Positions 33,030 to 43,801 of a DNA stretch of 64,000 nt are shown here, in pieces. Positions within the stretch are counted from its first letter, which is position 1. Every line of letters starts with the position of its first letter. Under the pieces are notes generated by a model. That model saw nothing but the letters and a program-made list of their open reading frames with translations. It was not told the origin of the DNA and made no database searches. The position numbers were made by a program, and so were the translations under genes. The DNA comes from Volutella citrinella (taxonomy: Eukaryota > Ascomycota > Sordariomycetes > Hypocreales > Nectriaceae): positions 1,116,001 through 1,180,000 of the forward strand of contig JAWZSP010000005.1 in the NCBI GenBank assembly GCA_034401135.1, given 5' to 3'.

Positions 33030-34361
33030 ATGGGTGGCTCTGTTTTTACGCTTGGCGATTCACCGCTCTTCACTCCACGGATGCCAAAGGCTATCTATCT
33101 AGCGGTTAAAGCTCGATGCCACGCGGCGCTCAGGAAGCACTACCTCTGCGTCGCCTCTCCGATTGACGGACCAGGGAAGACGGACTTTGGGGACATCGAC
33201 ATCCTAGTGGCATGGCCGAAGGGGACTCTTTCCGACGGAAGGGAAATATTGGATATGATTGGCGAATCTCTTCAGGCAACGCGCTTCATTAATGACAAGG
33301 GAAAGGATGTTTCGGGCCATTTCGCCATTCCTTGGCCATCGCCGAATGATGCCAATGGGGAATCAGAACTTCAGGACGGCAAGTTTAAAACTTGATATTC
33401 GTCCAGCCACATCTCTAACCATTTCTCAGAAGCTCTTGATTCGACAGGTAAGGTCCGTCATATCCAAGTGGACGTGCGAGTGTGCGGCACCCTTGAGTAC
33501 TTCCAGTGGATGCTGTTCAAGCACGCACACGGAGACATCTGGAACCTCCTGGGATCAACCATCCGTCCCTTCGGTCTGAGTGTTGACGAAACCGCCCTGT
33601 GGCTGCGAGTGCCAGAGATTGAAAGCAAAAACCGCAAGCTCGCCAAGATCTGGCTCTCCGACGAGCCGGCCGACATCCTTCGCTTTCTGGGCCTCGACAT
33701 CACCGGTTACTGGTCGGAGCCGTTTGAGAGCCTGGAAGCCATGTATGAATACGTCGCCCACTGCAGACTGTTCCACGTCGAGCCACACACCAAGGAGGAC
33801 GACCCGGCGCTGACGGAGAACGAGCGAGACCGCCTCAGGCTCAAGGCCAACGACAGGAAGCGGATGGCCCAGCGCCCCGGGTACCGCAAGTGGGTTGACG
33901 AGTTCAAGCCACGGTGTCGCGCGCAGGGCCGCTTCTCGACCAAGCCGACGACGCGGGAGCAGGTGAGGGAGGAGGCCTTCGCGTGGTTCCACGTCAGGGG
34001 CCAGTACGAGGCCCGCCGCGACGAGTTCCTGCGCCAGGAGCAGCGGAACAACATCGTCACCAACTCCATCAAGGGTGCCATCCCCGCTGCCGACCCCCAC
34101 GACGACCGGGCCATCATGCACCGGTCCTGCCTCATCAAGGCCTTGAAGGGCATCATCCTTGACGGCGCCACGCGGTACGGTGAGTTCGTGGTAGAGGGGC
34201 TCCGCGACGAGAATGACTTCTTCGTGGAGGAGGAGGTGGACAAGTTTGTCGACAAGCACAAGCACGAGGTTGGCAGGATTGCGATAGCTATGCACGATGC
34301 GAACTACATGGAAATCAAGCAGCGAAAGGTGGCCAAGTCGGACGTAGCGGCCACGAGCTGA
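33030..34361 (+). CDS. Nucleotidyltransferase-like fungal protein
   Basis: Exons 33030-33378 and 33430-34361 give 426 aa. The 51-bp intron has a GC donor (GCAAGT) with TCTAAC and TTTCTCAG. Splicing joins ELQD-E-ALDSTGKVRHIQVDVRV in frame, whereas reading through hits a stop four codons later. Near residue 50 the segment DFGDIDILVAW has the strand with paired acidic residues (D-x-D) typical of the nucleotidyltransferase palm, and VRHIQVDVRV near 125-135 could supply the third carboxylate strand. The C-terminal half is helical and very rich in Arg, Lys and Glu. Substrate unknown; RNA or nucleotide transfer is only an inference from the palm-like motifs. The start ATG is in a good context (ACAATGGG). 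Confidence 0.75.
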
Positions 34362-34594
34362 GAGCGCTTTCTGGGTTTGGAGTGGCGGCGTAAATGATAC
34401 CAAATTGAATTGACCAGATTCTTTCTTCCGCCCTTTGACACGGTGAGGATGCGTAGCTAAACCGGCTGCAGTACACCATCGGGTCATGATCACACACCGC
34501 AATGTCACAGAATCACTCTGGCACATACTATCCAAACTTGATGCCACGATCATTCATAATGTACCCGAACGCTAATATGCACATAAACCCAAAA

Positions 34595-35274
34595 TTAATC
34601 CGTGTTCAAGTTCCATAGGCCGTCTCCCAGGAAGTGTGCGTCCTCAATGACGGGGCCCTTGCCAAGCTTCTTCACATCAGCAGTGCCGGCCACCAGGGTG
34701 CCGACAGCACACGCCTCCTGCTTGCCCTCGGCCATGACAACGACCGGCTCGCCCTTTTCCAGCTCACGGCTCCAGTGCCCGTCCTCGTTGACGCTCTGCT
34801 CCATCTCCTTGCCCTCCACCAGCCCCGGGGCGGCGCCCTCGGCGGGCAGACGGCCGCCCTTTGACGTGAGGCCAGGGGCCATGAGGGTGGCGCCGGAGAG
34901 GACGAACCGGATGGCGCCGCGGTCTATGCGGATGGTCGGGAACGCTTGCGGGAACCTGTGCACGAGGCGCAGGTGGGGGATGATGGTGTTGGTGTCCTGC
35001 TGGTAGAAGAGCGGCACCGAGTCGAGGACGTAGAGGGTGTTGCGGTCGGGGAGCTTCATGCTCTCGAGGGATGCCTTCTTGGGCAGGATCTCGTCGATGA
35101 AGGGCGTCAGGAGGGGGTACGTGGTGAGCAGGCCCTGTCGCAGGGAGCGCTGCACCGACGACTTGAGCTTCTGCTTGGGCGCGGTTGAGAGACTATTCGA
35201 GGGGGGCACGCGAGGTTAGCAAGCGAGGTCGGTCATGAGCAACAGAGCACGGAGACGCACTCCTTCTTGAACAT
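34595..35274 (-). CDS. TMA20: Tma20/MCT-1 family, PUA-domain translation factor
   Basis: Exons 35274-35261 (14 nt) and 35192-34595 give 203 aa. The 68-bp intron is GTGCGT...AATAG, and the junction makes MFKKD-LSTAPKQK, the usual family start (MFKK). The N-terminal part (KLKSSVQRSLRQ, then IDEILPKK) is the MCT-1 N-domain, and the C-terminal half (about 95-185) is a PUA RNA-binding domain with GATLMAPGLTSKGG and GEPVVVMAEGKQEACAVG. It associates with ribosomes and, with Tma22, acts in recycling of 40S subunits and re-initiation in the cytoplasm. An insertion (AEGAAPGLVEGKEMEQSVNE) makes it a little longer than the 180-residue family norm. Confidence 0.92.
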
Positions 35275-35707
35275 GGTGGCGGTTCTGTGAGTCCAGTAAC
35301 GTATATGATCTCAAAGACCGGAGGGGTGGTGACGGGGTTGAAAGACGTCTTCTATAGTGACCAGACCAAGACGCAGCTTTGAACCACGAGATGCGAGCTC
35401 TTCTTCTCCTGGTGGGGTTGGCGTCGACCTGCTTGGAAAAGTCGATGCCCCGCAACGCCAGGCGTGGAGGGGTAAGTCGCGACATGCAATACTGCGGGGT
35501 TCACATCACGATGGGCAGTGATTAATCATGACTTGGCAGCGGGTAGCATTTTATCTTGGTGCTGTCATGCTTGATCTGGGCTAGTGATAGTGTCATTCAG
35601 GTGCATCCTGTGTTTGATTCGTGTTCCTCGTCCATCTATCTCCCTTTGTGGCTCGTAATCATACAAAAACGTCATCCAGTGCGCTCCATGTAGCCGCACC
35701 AGCCAGC
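35275..35707. other. Intergenic, no gene seen
   Basis: Promoter of TMA20 and 3' flank of the small inhibitor gene. No supported ORF. Confidence 0.45.
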
Positions 35708-36010
35708 TCAACCATGAACGACGTGCGAAACAGTGCCGTCCTCCTTCAAGTGGACGTTGAGGCGGTCCTCCTTGAAATCCTTGGTGACCATCGTGCCGGG
35801 CTCGATGATGCGAGTCTCCTGCGGCAGATCACGCTTGCAAAATGTCTACTCGCCAGTGAGCCGACGCACCGTTGCGATGCGTAAAAGCGCAGGATAGGGA
35901 CATACCGTGGCAGACGAGGCTTCATCGCCTAGTGTCTTTCCGACCAGCTTGTTCTGCCATTCTTCCGTCTTGCTGGGGACGGAGTTGATTCCTGGGACCA
36001 CGAGAGGCAT
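35708..36010 (-). CDS. Small protease inhibitor, I78 family
   Basis: Exons 36010-35906 and 35845-35708 give 80 aa. The 60-bp intron is GTATGT...GAGTAG, phase 0. The joined product reads MPLVVPGINS..., then KLVGKTLGDE, then KRDLPQETRIIEPGTMVTKDF and DRLNVHLKEDGTVSHVVHG. The tail matches the I78 peptidase inhibitor signature (PGxMVT..DxRPDRLNV). Bacterial and fungal members inhibit serine proteases such as proteinase B-type subtilisins. There is no signal peptide, so it should act inside the cell, perhaps guarding against vacuolar protease. Neither exon stands out alone, so it is easily missed. Confidence 0.85.
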
Positions 36011-38387
36011 GATGAGGTAGATGTCAAGCAATGAAGATTCAGCGGTGAGAAGGTCGTCAGTGCAGATGTATCGAGGATCAGGGTTATTACGCACAGGTGC
36101 AACTACGATGTGGAAGCGTGCAAAGCCCAGCCTGGTGATTTATACTTCAAGGCAAGAGGGTCATGATTTCCACGGCTGCCCTTTCGAGGACGATGACGTA
36201 GACTTTGTCTCATGGAAGGGCGGGATTGGCTGCTGCCGACGCGGAACAATGCGTGTGCTAGCTGGTGGAAACATGCTGCTGCTACAGGAATCAAATGCGG
36301 AGGAGACCTTGGTTAACTCGATGGGCGCGGATGCCACGGAATCCGGTTCACTGCTTCGAAATTTCACTGGAAGGCTTCGTTTGTGGACAAATCGATACGA
36401 AGCTCGCTCCCCCAACGAAAATTAGAAGCACTGACCAGCTCAGGCCAGAGGCGGCTTGTCAGCGGTTCGATGGACGAGGCAAGGATCTGGTCGGGGTCGG
36501 ATAAATGTGGCCCGCCTGGCCTGGGAGCAGTCGGGGACCTCATGGCAATGGTGAGCAACATCCTTGAGTGTTCAAGCCAAGGAAGATGCACCTGGACCGA
36601 ACTGCGAATGCCTGTCACACCAATCGAAGCCGGTGTCCTTCAGACTTGCCATTCCCAGCCCCTCAGCTTGCTCAGGTTGTGCGACTATTGGACGGGTGGC
36701 GGTGTCTCGCTCTGGGCGGATGCGCATGTCGGTGTGTGGCTGTGGAAGCGACACCCGCCACTCCAGCTGGAGAACACTGTGTGTGTGTGGCCTCAGGCTG
36801 CTGCTCGGAGTCGCAAGAGCGAAGCGGTCCACCTGCCAGCCGCCTTGCTGCACATCCTGCCAGTAGTTTTTATTTATTTTGCTGATTCTCCCCCTACAAT
36901 TCCGGTGGTGCAGGCAATTCGAGTCTCATGTCAGCACCAGTCCCCTTTCGCGGTTCTGTCATCGGCGACCGGCCACTCCGTCAGCATAAAACGCAGGCAG
37001 GGTGGGGCGCCTGGACGTGCGCCGCAGTGACGCGGTCCCCAGCTGAAGAGCTGCGCAGCCACTGAGGAAGCGCGGGCTTATGCACGAGTGGAGGGCCGTT
37101 TGCCGCAGCGACCCTTGGATTATAGTGCAGAGTCAAATTGCTGTCCAGAGGATCAGCGGCCCCCTGGGTTCCGTGTCCCAGGTTGAGTTACTAAAGTTGG
37201 GCCCCCCTGACAGGACGGGGCGACGAGGAAGAGACGGGTGGCTGAAGAAGCTGCAGAGTGCAGACCGACCAGTCGACGACGACCAAGGGACCCGAAACAA
37301 GAATCAGAGCCCGCCTTGTCCCCTGGTGATGAATACCCTCCTCCCGCGCGTCTGGAGCCCAGAGAAACAGGAGACTCGCTGCACAGTGGACAAACACTGG
37401 AGCCATGGGCAGAGCCACTGCCGGGAGGGCTTAGCGGTTGTTATTCCTGTCGCCATCGTCATGCCCCTGGCAGTGAGCTGCCTAGCCGGCTGTCGTTAGC
37501 GGGTTTCCAAGGCCCCCATCGCTGAGGCCCGGCGCCATGTTCCCCAGCTGGGCAGACAATAGCAGCCGCAGCGACAGCCATGATTCAGCCAGCGCCAGTT
37601 GTTACAGTCAGCCGCAGAGCGAGTTGGCCAGTGTCGAGATCCAATGGCACTGGCATCTGGGTATTCTGCACGGATTGACAGTGCGGTTGCCAACTGGGAA
37701 GAGGATGGATCCCCTCACTGCTATGCTGTTGACGGCTGCTGTCAGGAGTGCCGTTGCAGTGAAAGGTACCTTACCCAGAGTACCTTGACTGAGGTGTCCC
37801 GTAGCACAGTAGCACAGCCCAGCCTTACCAGCCCAGACAACCCCGGTCAGCTCTATCCCCGTCCTATTCGTGTCCTGTCCTGTCCTGTCCCGACCTCACA
37901 GCTTCGCAGTCCCGCCCTGGCTGACTCTAGCCCCAGGCCTTGCACTGTATGTACAGTACAAACCAGCGTAGCCCAGGGTGCCGAGACGCCCCCCATCAAT
38001 CTCCTTTTTTTTTTATGACCGCCGTGGCTCCCACATTTCTCGCCAGGACCACCTCACTTCCTGCCACGCGGAACACGAATCCTTCTAGCTCTGCTTTTCG
38101 TTGTTCATTCTTCTCCCTCCTCTCCCTCATCATCAGCCCTCCGCCTGCATCTCACCCGGCGCTTAGTAACCTCGACCCTCACTTTCGATTCCCACAACAA
38201 CAACATCCTCCACCGGAGCTTGAACTTGAGCCTGTGATTTCCGCCATAATAGCCCAGCGCCAACGCAACCTCCATCGACCCGCTCAGCCAGTCCATCTTC
38301 TCTCGTCACCCTCCTATCCGCGAATCGACCTGTCGCGTCAATATCCATCGGCTTCAACTCAACCCGACATCTTCACACCTGCCCACG
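36011..38387. other. Long spacer and leader before the 38388 gene
   Basis: ORFs of up to 215 codons overlap in several frames but have no family features. A (TGTCC)4 repeat lies at 37871-37890. The last 350 bp are C/T-rich and look like a long 5' UTR. Confidence 0.5.
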
Positions 38388-39173
38388 ATGCGTTTCACCT
38401 ACACCTCCGCCCTCCTGTTCGCCGGCAAGGCCCTGGCTCTCGCCCGTGAGGAGTGCCTCCTCAACAACAGCGAAGACCTCGCTGCCTTTGCCGACTGCGG
38501 AAGCCGTGCCAACCTGGCCGGGTGCCTGGCCCAGCTCAAGGCCTTCGAGGAGAGCGACGTGAAGAAGTGCTACACCAGCGTCGGCTGCAAGGCCTCCGAG
38601 GCTGAGATCGAGACCAAGTGGACGCTGAACCGATGCGAGGAGCTTGGCAAGACCGGCGAGCTCAGGAAACGATTTGCCTCCGTCCCTGAGATCACCGCCA
38701 ACCCCCTCCTCCCGCGTGCCGCGCCCACAGCTGGCGAGGATTGCTACACCCAGTACACCACCACGGTCAAGGACTGCAAGTCCGAGGAGAACAATGGAAA
38801 GAAGACCACCAAGTGCGAATACCCCACCGTGACCAGGAGCAGGTGCCACGACGACTACGTCTGCAGCACCGACATCAACGAGCAGAAGATCTGCATGGAG
38901 AGGGCGGGCATCGACACCGCTGGCATCGTCGTTGCCATCATCTTCGCCGTCCTCATCGCCCTCGGATTCGGCAGCCTGACCTTCATGTGCTGCAAGGACA
39001 AGAAGGAGCAGAAGCGAATCGCCGCGAAGACCGAGGCCATCGCCCTGGCCCGCGCCGCCACCAAGAAGAAGAACGCCGCCGACCGAGCCAAGCTGGCCCG
39101 CAAGCACTCTGGCCAGAACGTCGCCGGCGGCGCCAGCGAGCCGAACCCCTTCCAGGACCAGAACCGCATCTAG
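38388..39173 (+). CDS. Secreted-type Cys-rich single-pass membrane protein
   Basis: Single exon, 261 aa. A signal peptide (MRFTYTSALLFAGKALALA) is followed by a Cys-rich lumenal/extracellular region with at least eight cysteines (CLLNN, ADCGS, GCLAQ, KCYTS, GCKA, RCEEL) and a second Cys group (DCYTQYTTTVKDC, CEYPTVTRSRCHDDYVC). A transmembrane helix lies at about 177-199 (GIVVAIIFAVLIALGFGSLTF) and a strongly basic, Lys/Arg/Ala-rich cytoplasmic tail follows. Fungal proteins of this layout are common and uncharacterised; a surface or sensor role is a guess. The long pyrimidine-rich leader suggests a well-transcribed gene. Confidence 0.8.
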   Translation: MRFTYTSALLFAGKALALAREECLLNNSEDLAAFADCGSRANLAGCLAQLKAFEESDVKKCYTSVGCKASEAEIETKWTLNRCEELGKTGELRKRFASVPEITANPLLPRAAPTAGEDCYTQYTTTVKDCKSEENNGKKTTKCEYPTVTRSRCHDDYVCSTDINEQKICMERAGIDTAGIVVAIIFAVLIALGFGSLTFMCCKDKKEQKRIAAKTEAIALARAATKKKNAADRAKLARKHSGQNVAGGASEPNPFQDQNRI

Positions 39174-40210
39174 AGGGAGCGCAACGGTCAGCAAGCAACA
39201 AGCTTGGCGCCGCAGCACTTGCCTGCGGCCGGAGGGGTCCTGTACTCGAGCGCTCGTGGCTGAGAATCCACGAGGGCTATTGGGACAACTGGGCGAGAGA
39301 AGGGAGCTCCCTTTTGATACCTTTATGTCGGGGGCCTGGGACTTGTATTTGATTCGGTATGGGAGCAATCGGTACTGCATGTGGCTAGACGACGTCTACA
39401 AAACTGTGAATTTATCACGAAACGGTTACTTAGTAAGGTGTTCATTGGAAGACGGGTATCGCGTCTTCCCTGGTCCGTCCTTTTCAGCCACGACATTGCG
39501 ACATCGTGGTCGTCGATGACTGGGGGGACAAACTCGAGAAGGCGCTGCTTTCATGTGTGATGTAGTAGTTGGTAGTAAGGAAATAATGTACTAGCCTCTG
39601 GCACATCAAATCCTAGCCGATACCCACTGTGCCAACTGCTTTGCTTTCCTCAAGAAGGTTCATCTTCAAGATTTCGTTATTGGGAAAAGAAAGCACTGCG
39701 TCACAATGAGACAAGGCTTCATTTCATGTCACATTACCATCTAGAGCGAGGGGTTTGTACAACGTGCATCATTTCAACAGCGCCACCCGATCTTCATGAG
39801 TCGTGAGTAGACGCCGTGCAGTTTATTATCCGATACTCAAACATATCCCTGTGATAGCAGCAGTCCCATGTTGGCCCGCTTCCACCGTCCTCGCCTCCAT
39901 GTGCACAAGTTTGAGAGGGTATCCGCGAATCGTCATACCTCGGGTCCAACACCTTCCTTGCACCGTACCAACTCCACAGCCTGTCGCTATCCCGTCACAT
40001 ATCGGCCGTCTTGGAGACACTGTCATCGCGCGAGTCGATGCTGGACGCGTCCGACCGATGTATGGAGCACGGTCCGCTGGATGGCGTGTTCGGCATAAAT
40101 GGCGTTCGTCGTTCAGGCGTCATGGCCTGAATGCCCGATGAAACGAGCAGCGAGTGCTGGTCAAATACCGCATTGCCGTCACCTTGGTTCCGATTTCGAC
40201 CTGGAGTTTT
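39174..40210. other. Convergent intergenic region
   Basis: 3' flanks of the membrane protein gene and of NST1. No supported ORF. Confidence 0.5.
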
Positions 40211-43200
40211 CTATATTCCTCGCAGCGACGCATGTCCGATCAAGGGGCTGCCGATCTCGCCTGGAGCGCCGACAGTCCGGTACTGGGCAGGGAACCCGTC
40301 GTTGGGGTCCGGCATCCACTTCACGGTGTGATTGCCGACACCGCCGGCATCACGCTGAACATCAAATGTGCCACCTCCGTTGGACGGGCTGCCCTCGGTA
40401 TCACACAGGTCAAGTAGATCCTGTTCCGTCACGCTCTGTTCGCCGGCAAGGGTATCAATTTGCGATTTGATGGTCGACATGTCGATGTATCCATCGTTGT
40501 CGCCAGAGCTCGCCAGCTCTTTGCACGACTGACAAAGCATGAGACGGAGTGCTACATGGCGCGGCTGTGTCGCAGGGCGAATGGTGCTCAGGGCTGGCGA
40601 AGGAGATCCCAACCCAAATCCAGGAGGAACACTGGGCGCGCCCCAACCTGGGTTTCCAAATCCTGGAGGCGGGAATGGGTGCGCGGCACCTGCGGGTGGT
40701 CCCCATGGATTATGGGGAATAGGGAAACCTGCATCCATGAAGGGGCTGCCGGGAAAGCCTGGGCGTGGTCCTGGTGGCTGGTTTCGCAAGCTGCCCGGGT
40801 TAACATCCGCCGCGAGCGGTTCGTCGTCGTCTAACAACGCGCGGCTTCCGAGGTGCGTGGTTTCGTCTTCCTTCTCGTCAAAGGACCGTCCGAGACTCAG
40901 ACTTCCAGGGCGACCAATCGGTGCAGGCCGTCCGATGGGCTGTGTCGAGAGTCCATCGAAGCCTCCGGAGCTCTGGCGGGTATGTGACGGCAGAGGTGCA
41001 TCCTTGGGCAGCGGGAAGCTGCCCCCGAGTCCGAAGTGGTCGCCTCCGGGTTGCGCAAACCCGGGAGGCGGTATCGGGCCTGGTGGGAATCCGCGGGCGG
41101 CGTTGGGCCCGTTGATGCCTGGCGGAGGCATCATGACATTTGGACCAGGCCGGAAGCCAGGAGGGAACATTGCGTCATGGTGAAGGCGGCCAGGGAAACC
41201 TGGAGGTGGTGGGTGAGCCAGACCTGGCGGTGGTTGCATGCCAATGGGTGGCATCTGGAAAGCCCCGGCTAGGCCAGGCAGCTTCGACTGTCCCATCGGA
41301 GGCGAAACGGAGTGCGACTGCTGTGAAGTTGCGGCCGTCATGCTGATACTATCCTTCCTCGGTAGGCCAATCGGTCCAGGGCTCATATGAGCTGGAGTTG
41401 CAGAGTGAGGTGAAGGGTTCTGGCTTGTGGCGGAGGCTGATTGCGACGTCGATGCGCTGGCCAGGTTGGGATCCTGCTGTTGCGAAGTCGTCCTTGGTCG
41501 AATCGGTGTGGGTGCCTTGGGGATCACAGGTGTAGCCACGGGAATCTTGGGAGATGCGTAGTTGGCAGGGTTCGGAGGGTGTTGCGGCAGGACGGTGGGG
41601 ATCGAAACAGGGTGTTGTTGGCCGCGTTTCGCAGGTTGCTGAGGCAGAGGCTGAGCTGATAAGGTTGCTGCTTTTTGGGCGGCCTTCTCCTCCTTGGCTC
41701 GATCCTTGGCCTCTTTGGCAGCCTGAGCATCCTTTTGGGCCTTTGCAGCTCGGGCTTCCTTCTCCCGTTTGTCACGATCCTGCTTATCCTTGCGTTCTTG
41801 GGCCTCACGCTCCTTTTGTTCGCGAGCCTCCTTCTCCTTCTGCCTTTGCTCCTCCTTGGCCTTCTTCTCCTTCTCTCGGGCTTCGCGTGCCTTGCGCTCT
41901 TGCTCGGCTTGCTTCTCCCGCTGTTCATGTGCTCGCCGTTGCCGGTCAGCTTCCCTCCGTAGGCGGTTTTCCTCATCGGCCTTCTTCTGGGCTTCCTTCT
42001 GCTTCCGTTTCTCTTCAGCTTTCTGCTTCTGCTCCGCAGCCCTTTGCTTCTCAGCCTCGATCCGGGCAGCGTCTTCGGCAGCTTTCTCGGCATCTTTTCG
42101 GGCACGCTCTTCGGCTAACGCCTGCTTCTTCTGCGCGGCCTTATCCTTCTTCTTCTGCGCGTTCTTGGCCTTCTTGGCCTTCTGTTGGTCGACTTGTCGA
42201 CTTTCTTCCTCCAATTCTTCGAGCAGCTTCTGTTGACGTTCCTTGGCTACTTTCTCCTTGTATGCCGACAGAACCCTTTGCTCAAACATTCGTGCGGCGA
42301 AGATTTGGAACATGCGGCGACCTTCCTCCATTCGTTGCTCCTCCGTCATTTGGTCCTGGCAGCAACACTCAGTATAGGACGGCATCAAAGAGGGGTTAGA
42401 GTATACCTCTTCATCCTCGTACTCCTCGTCTTGACTATCATCGTAGTCTTCTTCCTCGTCCTCCTCATCATCGTAGTCATCTTCTTCAGCAGGAGGGTGA
42501 CTATGAGGATTGGAGTACGAGCCGTTGGGATGACCATAGCCACGCGCGAAGTGCTCTCGAGCATCTTCCTCACGGGCCATTCGACGTTCTGCAAGCTGTT
42601 CCATCATTTCGATAAACCGCTTGCCATCGTTTTTGAGCAGGTCATCCGCCACGGTGAGAATGCCGCCTAAGTCCATGTTACCATATCTGTGGAGTAATGA
42701 TTGAAGAAGTTGCGTACCCTTGACCTGTAGGCTGTTGCCAAATGTCAAGAAATCGGCCACATCTCGGTCGTGGGAGCCGGGGAATTCTTCGGGGGGTTCG
42801 TCGTCGCTGTACTCGTCGTCGTCCACTTCTTCATCGCTGTACCCTTCCTCCAGCTCGTCCTCTTCATCGTCGCCCACATGTTCCACTATTCGTCCGCGAG
42901 AGGGTGGTGGGTTGGTGTAGCTTGCAGGTAGGGTCCGAGGTGGTCGGATGGTGAAGTCTCGAGGTGGCGGTAGCATCGGTGGTCCCTCGCCTTGGTTCGC
43001 GAATTGTTCGAGTTCCAGATAGTAGGCATCGTACAGGCCCTCCAGCTCTTCCTCGATTGCCGTCCGCTTGCGTCCGCACACGGTGCAGCTGCAGGTGTGC
43101 TTCTGCTGTTCCTTCATCTTCTTGAGGACGGCGTCCTTCTCCACCTTGACCAAGGACTTGCGTTCATCCTCGCCTAGGCCGAGCCAGAACTCCTTGATAC

Positions 43201-43801
43201 GTTCCCGTTCTTCGTGGTTGCTCGTACTCCAAATTTTGTCGCGGGACATGCCAGAGGTATGTCCCACAGCATGTCCCACAGGTTGGGGTTGAGTATTCGT
43301 CGAAACGGCGTTCAGTGAGGAAGTGTCGTCGCTATTGGCGTTCTTCTTCTTTTTCTTCTTCTTCTTTGACTTCGGCTCCGTACTCGGGTGACCATTCGTC
43401 GTTGGCAAAAGTTGCTCGCTCCCCAGAACATATTCTACGTCATCCTCGTCGCTTGCCACAATCTCGTAGTCGGCGGGCGGGGTCCGTTTGTTGGCAGTTG
43501 TCGTGGAGTGCGGGGAAGCGGCATGGCCGTTCGCAGATTTCTCAGCGGCTGCTTTTGCGGCCGCCTTCTGTCGGCGCTTTTGCTTCTTGCGATTCACAGC
43601 GGGGGCAGGGTCATTGCTGACGTTGGGCTCTGGCGAGGCTGCGCGAGGGTTGGTGATAGTGGGGGTAGATGGTTGAGAAGACTCGGAGGGGGTGTTCTTG
43701 GGGACGGTGATGAACTTTGAGCCATCCTTGTTCTTGTACTTTGCCGTATTCCGAGGAGATGCCGGCAGTTGGGAAGCCGCTTTCTGATTGTTGGCCGGCA
43801 T
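40211..43801 (-). CDS. NST1: Stress response protein Nst1
   Basis: Single exon, 1196 aa, the usual length of fungal Nst1. The N-terminus is basic and low-complexity with a poly-Lys block (near residues 144-151) and RKKQKRRQK. Acidic stretches (EEDDYDDEEDEEEDYDDSQDEE) precede the family core MTEEQRMEEGRRMFQIFAARMFEQRVL (near residues 480-510). A very long charged coiled coil of Lys/Glu/Arg/Ala repeats runs to about 730. The rest is Pro/Gly-rich with FPPGPIPPPGF-type repeats and a conserved C-terminal segment of about 110 residues. Yeast NST1 is a negative regulator of salt tolerance that contacts the splicing factor Msl1 and P-body components. Long antisense ORFs over this gene are composition artefacts. 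Confidence 0.93.
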   Translation of the reverse strand: MPANNQKAASQLPASPRNTAKYKNKDGSKFITVPKNTPSESSQPSTPTITNPRAASPEPNVSNDPAPAVNRKKQKRRQKAAAKAAAEKSANGHAASPHSTTTANKRTPPADYEIVASDEDDVEYVLGSEQLLPTTNGHPSTEPKSKKKKKKKKNANSDDTSSLNAVSTNTQPQPVGHAVGHTSGMSRDKIWSTSNHEERERIKEFWLGLGEDERKSLVKVEKDAVLKKMKEQQKHTCSCTVCGRKRTAIEEELEGLYDAYYLELEQFANQGEGPPMLPPPRDFTIRPPRTLPASYTNPPPSRGRIVEHVGDDEEDELEEGYSDEEVDDDEYSDDEPPEEFPGSHDRDVADFLTFGNSLQVKGTQLLQSLLHRYGNMDLGGILTVADDLLKNDGKRFIEMMEQLAERRMAREEDAREHFARGYGHPNGSYSNPHSHPPAEEDDYDDEEDEEEDYDDSQDEEYEDEEVYSNPSLMPSYTECCCQDQMTEEQRMEEGRRMFQIFAARMFEQRVLSAYKEKVAKERQQKLLEELEEESRQVDQQKAKKAKNAQKKKDKAAQKKQALAEERARKDAEKAAEDAARIEAEKQRAAEQKQKAEEKRKQKEAQKKADEENRLRREADRQRRAHEQREKQAEQERKAREAREKEKKAKEEQRQKEKEAREQKEREAQERKDKQDRDKREKEARAAKAQKDAQAAKEAKDRAKEEKAAQKAATLSAQPLPQQPAKRGQQHPVSIPTVLPQHPPNPANYASPKIPVATPVIPKAPTPIRPRTTSQQQDPNLASASTSQSASATSQNPSPHSATPAHMSPGPIGLPRKDSISMTAATSQQSHSVSPPMGQSKLPGLAGAFQMPPIGMQPPPGLAHPPPPGFPGRLHHDAMFPPGFRPGPNVMMPPPGINGPNAARGFPPGPIPPPGFAQPGGDHFGLGGSFPLPKDAPLPSHTRQSSGGFDGLSTQPIGRPAPIGRPGSLSLGRSFDEKEDETTHLGSRALLDDDEPLAADVNPGSLRNQPPGPRPGFPGSPFMDAGFPIPHNPWGPPAGAAHPFPPPGFGNPGWGAPSVPPGFGLGSPSPALSTIRPATQPRHVALRLMLCQSCKELASSGDNDGYIDMSTIKSQIDTLAGEQSVTEQDLLDLCDTEGSPSNGGGTFDVQRDAGGVGNHTVKWMPDPNDGFPAQYRTVGAPGEIGSPLIGHASLRGI

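Noticed and set aside
33555..34553. 332-codon antisense frame over the nucleotidyltransferase-like gene
   Set aside because: Shadow of the sense exon; no family features.
36383..37030. 215-codon ORF upstream of the 38388 gene
   Set aside because: Several overlapping frames of equal quality and no family resemblance.
41554..42399. 281-codon plus-strand frame inside NST1
   Set aside because: Pro/Ser/Leu-rich antisense of the NST1 coiled coil.
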